This document shows, one piece after another, positions 49,275 through 57,728 of a stretch of DNA of 64,000 bases. Within the stretch, counting starts at the first letter, position 1; each line of letters starts with the position of its first letter. This DNA is from Actinomycetospora lemnae. Lineage in GTDB: Bacteria > Actinomycetota > Actinomycetes > Mycobacteriales > Pseudonocardiaceae. Where the stretch lies: positions 248,001 to 312,000 of the forward strand of contig NZ_JAQZAO010000006.1 in the NCBI RefSeq assembly GCF_028737315.1, given 5' to 3'. The position numbers and the translations under genes were made by a program. Below the pieces are notes generated by a model. It searched no databases. It saw only the letters and a program-made list of their open reading frames with translations, and was not told where the DNA came from.

Positions 49275-50303
49275 ATGCCGATCCCCACCGACCACCAGCT
49301 CTTCGAGCTCGGCGACGTCGTCCTCCAGGACGGCCTGACGCTGCGCGACGCGAAGCTGGCCTACCAGACCTACGGCACGTTGAACGACGACAAGAGCAAC
49401 GCCGTCGTCTACCCGACCTGGTACTCGGGCCGGCACACCGACAGCGAGTGGCTCATCGGCACCGACAAGGCGCTCAACCCGGACGAGCTGTTCATCATCG
49501 TGCCCAACATGCTCGGCAACGGGCTCTCGTCGTCGCCGAGCAACACCCCGCCGCCCTACGACCGCGCGCGGTTCCCGCACGTCACCTTCTACGACCAGGT
49601 CGAGTGCCAGCACAAGCTCGTCACCGAGCACTTCGGGATCGAGTCCCTGCGGCTCGTGACGGGGTGGTCGATGGGTGCGGGGCAGACCTACCAGTGGGCG
49701 GTCAGCCACCCCGAGATGGTGCAGCGGGCGGCGCCGTTCTGCGGGTCGAGCGTCACCAGCCAGCACAACCGCGTCTTCCTCGAGTCGATCACCGCGGCGC
49801 TGCGCGCCGACGCCGCGTTCGCGGAGGGCTGGTACCGGGAGCTGCCGGAGAAGGGCATCCGCGCCTTCGCCCGCGTCTACGCGGGATGGGGGTTCTCGCA
49901 GGCGTTCTACTGGCAGGAGGAGTGGCGACGCCTCGGCTTCTCGTCGCTGGAGGACTTCCTCGTCGGGTTCTGGGAGGGCTTCTGGCTCGACGAGCGCGAC
50001 CCGAACAACCTGCTCGCCATGGCCTGGACGTGGTGGCACGGCGACGTCGGCAACACGCCCGGCTTCGACGGCGACACCGTCAAGGCGCTGAACTCGATCC
50101 GCTGCCCGCTGCTGTCGATGCCCGCGGAGAAGGACCTGTACTTCCCGCCGGAGGACGAGCAGTGGGCCGCCCAGCACATCCCGCGCGGCGAGGTGCGGGT
50201 CATCCCGGGCGTGTGGGGTCACTTCGCCGGCGGCGGGCTGTGTCCCGAGGACACGGAGTTCATCGACCGCGGCCTCCGCGACGTGCTGGCGATGGACCCC
50301 TGA
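49275..50303 (+). CDS. MetX-like alpha/beta hydrolase (homoserine acyltransferase superfamily)
   Basis: 342 residues. Superfamily features: LAYQTYGTLNDDKSNAVVYP, PNMLGNGLSSSPSN, the nucleophile S132 in GWSMGA, an Asp after PLLSMPAEKD and the His in WGHFAGGG. True MetX has NVIGG/GGSMGG variants, so this is the group of MetX-like hydrolases of unclear substrate, not necessarily methionine synthesis. It has its own strong promoter and seems monocistronic. Confidence 0.85.
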   Translation: MPIPTDHQLFELGDVVLQDGLTLRDAKLAYQTYGTLNDDKSNAVVYPTWYSGRHTDSEWLIGTDKALNPDELFIIVPNMLGNGLSSSPSNTPPPYDRARFPHVTFYDQVECQHKLVTEHFGIESLRLVTGWSMGAGQTYQWAVSHPEMVQRAAPFCGSSVTSQHNRVFLESITAALRADAAFAEGWYRELPEKGIRAFARVYAGWGFSQAFYWQEEWRRLGFSSLEDFLVGFWEGFWLDERDPNNLLAMAWTWWHGDVGNTPGFDGDTVKALNSIRCPLLSMPAEKDLYFPPEDEQWAAQHIPRGEVRVIPGVWGHFAGGGLCPEDTEFIDRGLRDVLAMDP

Positions 50304-50359
50304 TCACCCGGTCGGTGACCTGACGCCGCCGGTCGGTCGCGCGCGGGGAGGATGCGCCC

Positions 50360-50869
50360 GTGAGCGACATGCCCGTCGTCCGGTGGGGACCGCTGCGCCT
50401 CGACGTCGAGATCGGCGTCGAGGGCACGGTCGTGCTGATGACGGTGCTGGTGGTCGCGCTCGACGACGGCATCGAGGACTTCGTCGTCGCCGGGCAGATC
50501 GTCCTCGGGCCGCTGATCGCGGCCTTCGCGGCGCACACCTTCGCCAAGTCGCTCGCGCGGCGGGCGCGCGAGGACCTGCCGCCGCCCACGCGGGCGGAGC
50601 TGCGGCACATCCGGTGGCACTCGGCGCAGTTCCTCCTGCTCGGCGTCGTGCCGCTGCTCGTCGTCGTGGTCGGCGGGATCAGCGGGCTCTACGACCCCGT
50701 CACCGCGCTCGACGCCGTCGTCTGGCTGGGGCTGGCGTTCCTGGTCGTCATCGGCGGGATCGCGGGGTGGCGGGCCCGGCGGCGGTGGACCGGCGCGCTG
50801 CGGGGCGCGGTCGGAGCCGGTGTCCTGGGGCTGGTCGTGCTGCTGCTGCGGTTGGTGCTCGAGCACTGA
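50360..50869 (+). CDS. Four-helix membrane protein, unknown
   Basis: GTG 50360; 169 residues with four hydrophobic helices (about 22-36, 46-60, 92-110, 120-165). LEIGVEGTVVLMTVLVVAL-like first helix follows a short polar start. No family recognised. It stands 56 bp after the MetX-like gene on the same strand. Confidence 0.65.
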   Translation: MSDMPVVRWGPLRLDVEIGVEGTVVLMTVLVVALDDGIEDFVVAGQIVLGPLIAAFAAHTFAKSLARRAREDLPPPTRAELRHIRWHSAQFLLLGVVPLLVVVVGGISGLYDPVTALDAVVWLGLAFLVVIGGIAGWRARRRWTGALRGAVGAGVLGLVVLLLRLVLEH

Positions 50870-50902
50870 CGGGTGGCGTGGTGAACACCCGGGGAACGAT
50901 CC

Positions 50903-51256
50903 GTGGCCCGCGCACGTCTAACGCACATGGTGTTCTCGGTCCGGCGTCTGCTGCTGGCGGGCCTGCTCGTCATCGGTGCGGTGATCTGGGTCCGCATCAA
51001 CAAGCCCGTCGAGGGTGAGGTCCTGCTGGAGCTGACCCGCCGGCACGGGGTGACGACGGCCGACCTGCTCGCCCTGGTCATGCTCGCCATGGCCGTGGTG
51101 ATCGCGTGGCCGTCGTGGCGGGGCACCGAGCCGAGGCCCGCCGTCGACCAGCGCTGGCAGTCGACGCCGTTCGAGGGGTCCGGGCAGCCGCCGGCCCCGC
51201 CGACCCGGCCGGCCGACACCCGGCGGACCCCACCCTCGCCCACGCCGCGGCGCTGA
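50903..51256 (+). CDS. Small membrane protein with proline-rich tail
   Basis: GTG 50903 is favoured by GGGGAA upstream; ATG 50927 is an alternative. 117 residues with two hydrophobic segments (about 17-30 and 53-68) and a Pro/Arg-rich tail (PPTRPADTRRTPPSPTPRR). Function unknown. Confidence 0.55.
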   Translation: MARARLTHMVFSVRRLLLAGLLVIGAVIWVRINKPVEGEVLLELTRRHGVTTADLLALVMLAMAVVIAWPSWRGTEPRPAVDQRWQSTPFEGSGQPPAPPTRPADTRRTPPSPTPRR

Positions 51257-51268
51257 CCTCGGCGCCCG

Positions 51269-52048
51269 TCACGCCGGGCGGGCGCGGAACCAGCGTCCCG
51301 AGCGGGTGCCCTCGAGGCGCTCCAGTCCGGCCTCGTCGAACCACGGGCGGGCTCGCTCGGCCGTGACCACGACCCAGCGGCGCGCCACCGCGCGCGCGAG
51401 CGCCACCCACTCCGGGGTCAGGGGCGTGGGCACGGTGTGGTCGCGGGCGAGGGCGAAGCCGTGGTCGGAGGCGCGGGGGTCGGCGAACATCGGGTCGAGC
51501 AGCACGACGTCGACCTGCTCGCCCGCGGCCGCCATCGCGCTCAGCACCGGACGCGAGTCGCCGTGGCGCACGCGCACCGGCGCCGAGCCGACGCGCGGGA
51601 TGGCGCCGGCGAAGCCCTCGGTCGCGAGGATCGCGAGCACGAGGTCGGCCTCGACGCCGAGCACCTCGCCCTCGGGGCCCGCCGCCCAGGCGGCGACGAG
51701 GGCGTCGCGGCCGAGGCCGAGGGTGGTGTCGAGCACCCGGTCGCCGGGGCGGAGCTCGCCGGCGCGCAGGAGCGGGTCGGTGCCGCCGTGGCGCAGGGTC
51801 CGCAGGCGCTTGGCCGCCGTGCCCTGGTGGAACGCCAGCCGCCCGCGCGCCGACTCGGCCACCAGGCCCTCGCTCGTGCACACCAGCGCGGTCGCGGCGT
51901 CGCCCCGGGCCGTCGCCACCGAGCCGCGGTGCCGCTCGACGACGGGCAGGCCCCACGTCGCGGCGAGCCGGTGCGCCTCGTCGCGCAGCGCGTCCGAGGG
52001 CGACTTGCTCGTCGTGACGACGACGCCCGCCGCTCCACCTTGGTCCAC
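51269..52048 (-). CDS. RsmJ-like class I SAM methyltransferase
   Basis: GTG 52048 has AGGA eight bases upstream; 259 residues. Motif I is LDTTLGLGRDAL, the acidic motif VLGVEAD, and motif IV LLDPMFADPRASD with DPMF, close to the DPMYP of RsmJ (YhiQ) 16S rRNA m2G methyltransferases. The N-terminal RGRLAFHQGTAAKRLRTLRH also fits that family. Actinobacterial members are divergent, so the exact substrate is an inference. Confidence 0.8.
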   Translation of the reverse strand: MDQGGAAGVVVTTSKSPSDALRDEAHRLAATWGLPVVERHRGSVATARGDAATALVCTSEGLVAESARGRLAFHQGTAAKRLRTLRHGGTDPLLRAGELRPGDRVLDTTLGLGRDALVAAWAAGPEGEVLGVEADLVLAILATEGFAGAIPRVGSAPVRVRHGDSRPVLSAMAAAGEQVDVVLLDPMFADPRASDHGFALARDHTVPTPLTPEWVALARAVARRWVVVTAERARPWFDEAGLERLEGTRSGRWFRARPA

Positions 52049-52202
52049 GGATCGATCCTGCCCGGCCGGCACGCCCACGCCGTGACGCGACCGCGGCGGC
52101 CGTGGTCGCAGCACCCGGGGTGAGCGCCGTCTCCGGGGTCGCGCCTGCCACGAGGGGCAGACTCGGGGCGTCGGGGAGACCGAGCAGCGGGAGGAGGCGG
52201 CG

Positions 52203-53063
52203 ATGTCCGCGCCGCAGGGAGTGCAGGACGGGCGGGTCTGGCTCATCACGGGGACGAGCAGCGGGTTCGGGCGCGCGATCGCCCGGGCCGCGGTCGCGCG
52301 CGGCGACCGGGTCGTCGCCACCGCGCGACGGGCCGACGACGTCGCCGACCTCGCCGCCGAGGCCCCCGACCGCGTGCGCGCCGCGGCCCTCGACGTCACC
52401 GACGAGGGCTCGGTGCGCGCTGCCGTCGACGCCGCGGTCGCCGCGTTCGGACGGATCGACGTCCTGGTCAACAACGCCGGCTACGGCAGCCGCGGGGCGT
52501 TCGAGGAGTTCACCGACGCCCAGATCCGCGCGCAGTTCGAGGTCAACGTGTTCGGCGCGTTCGCGGTGACGCGGGCGGTGCTGCCGGTGATGCGGGCGCA
52601 GGGATCGGGGCACGTGATCCAGATGTCGTCGCTGGCCGGCGTGCGCTCGGCGCTCGGGGGGTCGGCGTACTCGGCGAGCAAATTCGCGCTCGAGGGCATG
52701 TCCGAGGGGCTCGCGGCGGAGGTGGCGCCGCTGGGCATCAGGGTCACGATGATCGAGCCCGGCCCGTTCCGCACGGACTTCGCCGGCCGCTCGCCCGCGC
52801 GCGCCGAGCCGATGGCGGCGTACTCCGAGGTCCTCGACGAGTCGCGGGCGAAGTTCGCCAAGCTCCACGGCACCCAGCCCGGCGACCCGGAGCGCGCCGC
52901 GCAGGTGGTCGTCCAGGTCGCGGACCTCGCCGACCCGCCCCTGCGCCTGCCCCTGGGCCCGAGCGCGTTCGACAGCATCCGCAGCACGCTGCAGGCGCGG
53001 CTGGCCGAGCTCGACGAGGTCGAGGCCCTCGGGCGCGACACCGACTTCCCGGCCACGGCGTGA
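52203..53063 (+). CDS. Short-chain dehydrogenase/reductase
   Basis: ATG 52203 after GGGAGGAGG; 286 residues. Rossmann motif TGTSSGFG (17-24), NNAG (VNNAGYGSRG), catalytic Ser in MSSLAG and YSASK around 156. It belongs to the classical SDR group that uses NADP or NAD; the length with an extended C-terminus (DLADPPLRLPLGPSAF) is typical of oxidoreductases of unclear substrate. Confidence 0.88.
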   Translation: MSAPQGVQDGRVWLITGTSSGFGRAIARAAVARGDRVVATARRADDVADLAAEAPDRVRAAALDVTDEGSVRAAVDAAVAAFGRIDVLVNNAGYGSRGAFEEFTDAQIRAQFEVNVFGAFAVTRAVLPVMRAQGSGHVIQMSSLAGVRSALGGSAYSASKFALEGMSEGLAAEVAPLGIRVTMIEPGPFRTDFAGRSPARAEPMAAYSEVLDESRAKFAKLHGTQPGDPERAAQVVVQVADLADPPLRLPLGPSAFDSIRSTLQARLAELDEVEALGRDTDFPATA

Positions 53064-53107
53064 CCACCGCGGTGGCGACACCCCCGCACCCCTGACACCG
53101 TGGGTCG

Positions 53108-53536
53108 GTGACGGGACGCCTCGTGGCCGCGCTGGCGCTGTGCCTCGCGCTGGCCGGCTGCACGTCGTCGTCGTTCACCGAGGGCACGTCCGCGTCGCCC
53201 GCGCGCCCCGACGGCTCGCTCGAGGCCGCGCGCACCAAGCTGGGCCTCGTGCAGCAGGACCCCTGCTACACCGCGCGCGACATCGGCCGGCGCTGGCCGC
53301 TGTGCGGGCGGTGGGAGGAGGAGGTCCTGAACGTCGCCAACGCGGCAGCGGCCGCCCGTCCCGACGACCGCGAGGTCACCGACCCGGCCGCGGCGGTGCG
53401 CGCGGGCCACGAGAGCTTCACGCGCGCCGGGTGCGTCGCGGGCACCACGCCCGATCCCGGCGCCTGCGTCGCCGCGGTCGAGGAGACCCGCATCGCCGTC
53501 ACCCGCCTGGCCGGGGGCATCGCCTCGGCGCGGTGA
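53108..53536 (+). CDS. Lipoprotein, unknown
   Basis: GTG 53108; 142 residues. The signal ends with LALAGC (lipobox, C18). The mature part is helical with three further Cys pairs (DPCYT, WPLCGRW, GCVAG, GACVAA), probably disulfide-bonded. A DUF4190-like or other family cannot be assigned. Confidence 0.7.
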   Translation: MTGRLVAALALCLALAGCTSSSFTEGTSASPARPDGSLEAARTKLGLVQQDPCYTARDIGRRWPLCGRWEEEVLNVANAAAAARPDDREVTDPAAAVRAGHESFTRAGCVAGTTPDPGACVAAVEETRIAVTRLAGGIASAR

Positions 53537-53592
53537 CACACGCGGCGCCGGCCGGGTCGACGTCCGCCCGCGGGCGGGCGGATAGTGGAGGC

Positions 53593-54147
53593 ATGGCTGT
53601 GGTCGAGGTCGCCGGTGTGGGGCAGGAGCAGGGGAGCGAGGACCCGGTGCTCCTGCTGCGTGAGCAGGGCGGGGGACGTCGGTACCTCGCGATCTGGATC
53701 GGTGCGCCCGAGGCGACGGCGCTCGCGGCGGCCGAGGTCGCCGCGACCCTCCCGCGCCCGCTGACCCACCGCCTGCTGCTCGACGCGGTCGAGGCGTTCG
53801 GGGCGCAGCTCGTCGGGGTGCGGCTGACGGCGCTGGTGGAGGGGCAGTTCCACGCGGAGCTCGACCTGCGGACCGCCGACGGCGGCTCGCGGTCGGTGTC
53901 GGCGCGGGCGAGCGACGCGGTGACGCTCGCGGTGCACCAGGGCTGCCCGATCGAGGTGTCCGAGGACGTGCTCAGCGAGGCCGCGCTGCCCGCGAACGCG
54001 GTGGCGACGGTCGGCGGTCCCGAGGACGAGCCCGACGAGACCGAGGCGGCGCCGGCGACGTCGGCGGACGTCGAGGACGAGGTCGAGGCCCTGCGGCGCG
54101 CCCTGTCCGAGGCGACGCCGGACGACTTCCGGACCGACGAGGAGTAG
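53593..54147 (+). CDS. Bifunctional nuclease domain protein (DUF151)
   Basis: ATG 53593; 184 residues. The DUF151 core is clear: VLLLREQGGGRRYLAIWIGAPEATAL, PLTHRLLLDAVEAFGAQL and SVSARASDAVTLAVHQGCPI. Members cut RNA and DNA in plants and occur in nearly all actinobacteria with unknown roles. The acidic C-terminal tail (from ~140) is disordered. Confidence 0.88.
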   Translation: MAVVEVAGVGQEQGSEDPVLLLREQGGGRRYLAIWIGAPEATALAAAEVAATLPRPLTHRLLLDAVEAFGAQLVGVRLTALVEGQFHAELDLRTADGGSRSVSARASDAVTLAVHQGCPIEVSEDVLSEAALPANAVATVGGPEDEPDETEAAPATSADVEDEVEALRRALSEATPDDFRTDEE

Positions 54148-54150
54148 GCC

Positions 54151-54178
54151 GGTGGCGGGGCCCGCGGGCCCCGCCACC
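54151..54178. terminator. Perfect palindromic bidirectional terminator
   Basis: A 28-bp perfect palindrome (14-bp arms GGTGGCGGGGCCCG and its complement) lies 3 bp after the DUF151 stop and 8 bp before the stop of the convergent gene. Confidence 0.85.
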
Positions 54179-54186
54179 GAGCAGGC

Positions 54187-54702
54187 TCAGGACCGCTGGG
54201 TCGGGACGAAGACCCCGGCGCCCGGCGGCCGGGCCGCGCGCAGGGCGTCGACGGCGAGCGGTCCGCTCGTCGACGACGGGTCCGCGGACCGGGGCGCGGG
54301 CACCGGCGGCGTCCCCCACGCCGCGACCTGACGGGTGCGGCGCTGCGCGCGCGAGAGGCGGGCGGCGAGCGCCGCCCGCTCGGCCTGCTCCTGCTTCGCG
54401 GCACGACGCTCGCGACGACTCAACCGCGCGGGCGGCCCGGCCGTCGGGATGGGGCCGGCGCCGTCGACGCGTGGTGCCGGGCCCGGCGTCACCGTCGGCC
54501 CGGCGGGGCCGAACGGCCGGATCGTCAGCGTCGTGGCGTCGGAGCCCGGGAGCGGGGCCGGCGGCGCGGGGATCGTCTGCCGGACGGCGAGGGCGATCCG
54601 TCGTGGTGCCGGACGGTCCTGCGTGCGGTCCTGCGTGCTGTCCTGCCTGCTGCCCGACGCGGCGGGCGTGCTGGTCGTGTCGTGACGGTCGTGGCGACCC
54701 AT
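54187..54702 (-). CDS. Disordered basic/proline-rich protein, unknown
   Basis: ATG 54702 after GGAGGTG; 171 residues rich in Pro, Arg, Ala and Gln. A Lys/Arg-rich helix in the middle (SRRERRAAKQEQAERAALAA) is the only structured-looking part. No signal or membrane segment. I cannot assign a function; it might bind nucleic acid (weak inference from charge). Confidence 0.55.
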   Translation of the reverse strand: MGRHDRHDTTSTPAASGSRQDSTQDRTQDRPAPRRIALAVRQTIPAPPAPLPGSDATTLTIRPFGPAGPTVTPGPAPRVDGAGPIPTAGPPARLSRRERRAAKQEQAERAALAARLSRAQRRTRQVAAWGTPPVPAPRSADPSSTSGPLAVDALRAARPPGAGVFVPTQRS

Positions 54703-54959
54703 GGAGCACCTCCGTGCGCTCAGCGCTCCTCGGCACTGAGCTGATCGGCGTAGTGCAGAGTTGCCGTTCGCTCGTGACCCACACTCCTCGTCTCGGTCCG
54801 GAGCAGTTCTCGCTCGTCGGTGTCGGAACGCCCGCGTCCGCCCGCTGGCGCATCCGGAGAGTGACAACGGGTCGGCAGGCGAGCCCGACACGCCGGGCAA
54901 ACGGGTGACAACCGCGGCGTTGTCTGTTCCCTCGATCGAGTCGTCGTGACACTCGGGGA

Positions 54960-56276
54960 GTGGCGAGGGGGCGGGGACAGGCGTGCGCGGAGCCGGTGAA
55001 GGCCTGCGCCGCGGGGCCGGAGCTGCTCGGCGTGCGTGACCCCGACGCCGGAGCGCCCTACGTCGCCCGCCCGGTCGACGACGTCCTCGAGGACGCGTGC
55101 GGGCGGGACCGGCCGCTGGTCGTCGTCACCGGGGAGCGCCTCGCGGGCACCTCGCGCGCGACCCACCGTGCGCTGCGCCGGATGCTGGGCGACCGCCTGC
55201 TGCTGCCCGTCACCGACCCCCACAGCGCCGACCTCGCCGCCGTCCTGCGCGCGGCCCGGGGCATCGCCGCGCGTTCGGGCCCGGTGGTGGTCGTCGCCGA
55301 CGACGCGCCGCCGGCGCTGCTCGACCAGCTCACCGCCGACGTGCACGCCGCGCTCACCCCGACGGTGCGCCTGGTGCTGACGACCCGGCGGACCTTCCTC
55401 GACGCCCACCTGGCCCCCGCGACCCGCGCGCGGCTCGAGGGCGCGCTGGTCACGATGCCCGGCGACCCGCCGATCGGCGAGACCGTCCGGCCGGTGGCGC
55501 GGGCGCACGCCGTGCTCGACCCCGTCGGCTGGTCGTCGCTCGTGCCCCTCGCGCTGCTGCGTGTCGCCGTCGACCACGAGCGCCTCGGCGTCCCGCTCCC
55601 GCTCACGCCCGCCCTGCTCGTCGAGCTCGCCCCGCCCCACCTCGCCGCCCTCGGCGCGCCCGCCACGTCGCCGGGCACGCTGCGCAGCGTCGTGCGCGAG
55701 CTCCTCCGCACCGACCACGGCGGCCTGCGCCTGCTCCACGCGCGCCCGGGCGGGCGCACGCTGGCCGCCGACCGGATGTTCTCGCCCCTCGCCGACCGCG
55801 ACGCCACGGGCTGGGCGATCCCCGAGGACCTCGCCCGCGAGCTGTGGCACCGCCTCGCCCCCGACGACCGGGCGCGCGTCGCCCGCGTGGCGCTGGCCCG
55901 CGGCGACGACCAGGTCGCCCTGTGGCTCGCCACCGGCGTGCCGCCCGACGACCTCGAACCCGAGGCCCTCTACCGGCTCGGCGTCGTGCTCTCCGCGCGC
56001 TCCGCGGCGCACGCCCCGGAGCCGGGCCGGTGGGACGGCGGGGCGCTGCGGTGGCTGACCGCAGCGCTCGACGGCGCCGACGCCGACCTCGTCGACCGCA
56101 TCCGCCGCGCGATGCTCGAGATCGAGGAGCGACGCGAGGGCGACGTGGCCGTCCCGGAGGCCCGCAGGCCCGCCGACGCCGAGGTCGCCCCGGCGGCCGA
56201 CGCTCGGCCTGAGCCCGAGCGACCCTCCTCCCGCCGCCTCATCTACCTGCGGCCGCGGGAGACGAGCCGCTCCTGA
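54960..56276 (+). CDS. STAND-like ATPase relic without Walker lysine
   Basis: GTG 54960 or 54996; up to 438 residues. The region VVVTGERLAGTSRATHRALR (about 54-73) resembles the GxSxAGKTR P-loop of actinobacterial STAND NTPases, but the Lys is replaced (GERLAGTS). A Walker-B-like VVVVADDAP (114-122) and sensor-like LVLTTRRTF follow, then helical repeats (about 270-385). It may bind nucleotide poorly or not at all. The match is by pattern only. It is divergent from the disordered-protein gene and ends near the catabolic cluster. Confidence 0.5.
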   Translation: MARGRGQACAEPVKACAAGPELLGVRDPDAGAPYVARPVDDVLEDACGRDRPLVVVTGERLAGTSRATHRALRRMLGDRLLLPVTDPHSADLAAVLRAARGIAARSGPVVVVADDAPPALLDQLTADVHAALTPTVRLVLTTRRTFLDAHLAPATRARLEGALVTMPGDPPIGETVRPVARAHAVLDPVGWSSLVPLALLRVAVDHERLGVPLPLTPALLVELAPPHLAALGAPATSPGTLRSVVRELLRTDHGGLRLLHARPGGRTLAADRMFSPLADRDATGWAIPEDLARELWHRLAPDDRARVARVALARGDDQVALWLATGVPPDDLEPEALYRLGVVLSARSAAHAPEPGRWDGGALRWLTAALDGADADLVDRIRRAMLEIEERREGDVAVPEARRPADAEVAPAADARPEPERPSSRRLIYLRPRETSRS

Positions 56277-56358
56277 CCGTCGTGATGTGGACGAGCGTGT
56301 CCCGCGACGAGCGCTCGGTCACCGGCGACCTGCGAGCACGTGGGGTGATCTGACGCGG

Positions 56359-56421
56359 TTGGACGAAGCTCCAAAGCCGCGCACGTGCTCGGTCGCGACG
56401 ACCCCTCGGACTTCCTAGCGT
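56359..56421 (+). promoter_or_regulatory. Catabolic regulon promoter 1: dyad plus TAGCGT
   Basis: TTGGACGAAGCTCCAA (56359-56374) is a TTGG-N8-CCAA dyad, and the -10 box TAGCGT (56416-56421) is 42 bp beyond its end. The dyad centre lies about 62 bp before the inferred start. A CACGTG palindrome (56383-56388) lies between. The downstream gene is the acyl-CoA dehydrogenase. Confidence 0.65.
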
Positions 56422-56447
56422 CACCACGTCACGACGAGGGGAGAGGG

Positions 56448-57728
56448 ATGGCCTGGGACTTCTCGACCGAGCCGGAGTTCGCGGCCGAGCTCGACTGGGC
56501 GCGGGCCTTCGTGGAGGAGGAGATCTACCCCCTCGAGGTGCTCGACCTCGACCATGCGTCCTTCCGCCGGCTCGCCGCGCCGCTGCAGGAGCGGGTCAAG
56601 GAGCGCGGGCTGTGGGCGGCGCACCTCGACCCCGAGCTCGGCGGGCAGGGCTTCGGTCAGCTGCGCCTGGGCCTGCTGCACGAGGTGCTCGGGCGCAGCG
56701 AGCTCGCGCCGTTCGTCTTCGGCTGTCAGGCCCCCGACTCGGGCAACGCCGAGCTCATCGCCCTCGCCGGGACCGAGGAGCAGAAGCGCCGCTGGCTCGA
56801 CCCGTTGCTCGACGGGCGCATCCTCTCGGCGTTCGCGATGACCGAGCAGGGCACCGGCTCCGACCCCCGCCAGTTCACGACGCGCGCGGAGCGCGACGGT
56901 GACGAGTGGGTGATCACCGGGCGCAAGTGGATGGTCGGCAACGCCTCGCGCGGCGACCTGCACATCGTCCTCGCCGTCACCGAGCCCGACGCCGACCCGC
57001 ACCACCGCATGTCGATGCTGCTCGTGCCCGGCGACAGCCCCGGCATCCGGGTGCGGGACCTCGGGCTGCTCAACGACCCCGGCGGGGAGAACCCGGTGTG
57101 GGCGCACGGCGAGGTCGTCTACGACGGCGTGCGGGTGCCGGCCGACAACCTCCTCGGCGGGCGCGGCGAGGCGTTCACGCTGGCCCAGCGCCGCCTCGGG
57201 CCCGGGCGCATCCACCACTGCATGCGCTGGATCGGGGTGTGCCGGCGCGCGTTCGACATGCTCGCCGAGCGCGCGGTGTCGATCTCGGTGCACGGCGGCC
57301 CGCTCGCGGACAAGCAGACGGTGCAGAACTGGGTGGCCGACAGCGCCGCGGCGATCGAGGCCGCGCGGCTGCTGACGCTGCACACGGCGTGGCGCATCGA
57401 CCAGGTCGGTGCGCCCGCCGCCCGCACCGAGATCGCGATGATCAAGTACCACGGGGCGCAGGTCCTGCACGACGTCCTCGACCGGGCCGTGCAGATCCAC
57501 GGCTCGCTGGGCTTCACCACCGACATGCCCCTCGAGCAGATGTACCGCTGGGCCCGCGCCGCGCGCATCTACGACGGACCCGACGAGGTGCACCGCGTGA
57601 GCGTCGCCCGCCGCCTGCTGCGCGACTACACGCCCACCGCGACGCCCACCGAGCACGTCCCCACCCGGCGCGCGGCCGCCCTGGCCCGCTTCGCCGAGGT
57701 GCTCGAGCACCCCCTGGAGACGGTGTGA
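56448..57728 (+). CDS. Acyl-CoA dehydrogenase (ACAD10/11-like domain)
   Basis: ATG 56448 sits right behind GGGGAGAGGG; 426 residues. Three ACAD domains are visible: helical N-terminus with GLWAAHLDPELGGQG, the beta domain AMTEQGTGSDPRQFTT (FAD/substrate motif), and the C-terminal helices with QIHGSLGFTTDMPLEQMYRW. Its immediate, overlapping neighbour is an APH-type phosphotransferase; the two activities are fused in ACAD10/ACAD11, which process 4-hydroxyacyl-CoAs through a phosphorylated intermediate. I infer the same use here. Confidence 0.9.
   Translation: MAWDFSTEPEFAAELDWARAFVEEEIYPLEVLDLDHASFRRLAAPLQERVKERGLWAAHLDPELGGQGFGQLRLGLLHEVLGRSELAPFVFGCQAPDSGNAELIALAGTEEQKRRWLDPLLDGRILSAFAMTEQGTGSDPRQFTTRAERDGDEWVITGRKWMVGNASRGDLHIVLAVTEPDADPHHRMSMLLVPGDSPGIRVRDLGLLNDPGGENPVWAHGEVVYDGVRVPADNLLGGRGEAFTLAQRRLGPGRIHHCMRWIGVCRRAFDMLAERAVSISVHGGPLADKQTVQNWVADSAAAIEAARLLTLHTAWRIDQVGAPAARTEIAMIKYHGAQVLHDVLDRAVQIHGSLGFTTDMPLEQMYRWARAARIYDGPDEVHRVSVARRLLRDYTPTATPTEHVPTRRAAALARFAEVLEHPLETV

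Noticed and set aside
49275-50303. Homoserine O-acetyltransferase metX
   Set aside because: The superfamily fits, but key MetX-specific motifs differ and no methionine genes are near, so no symbol is given.
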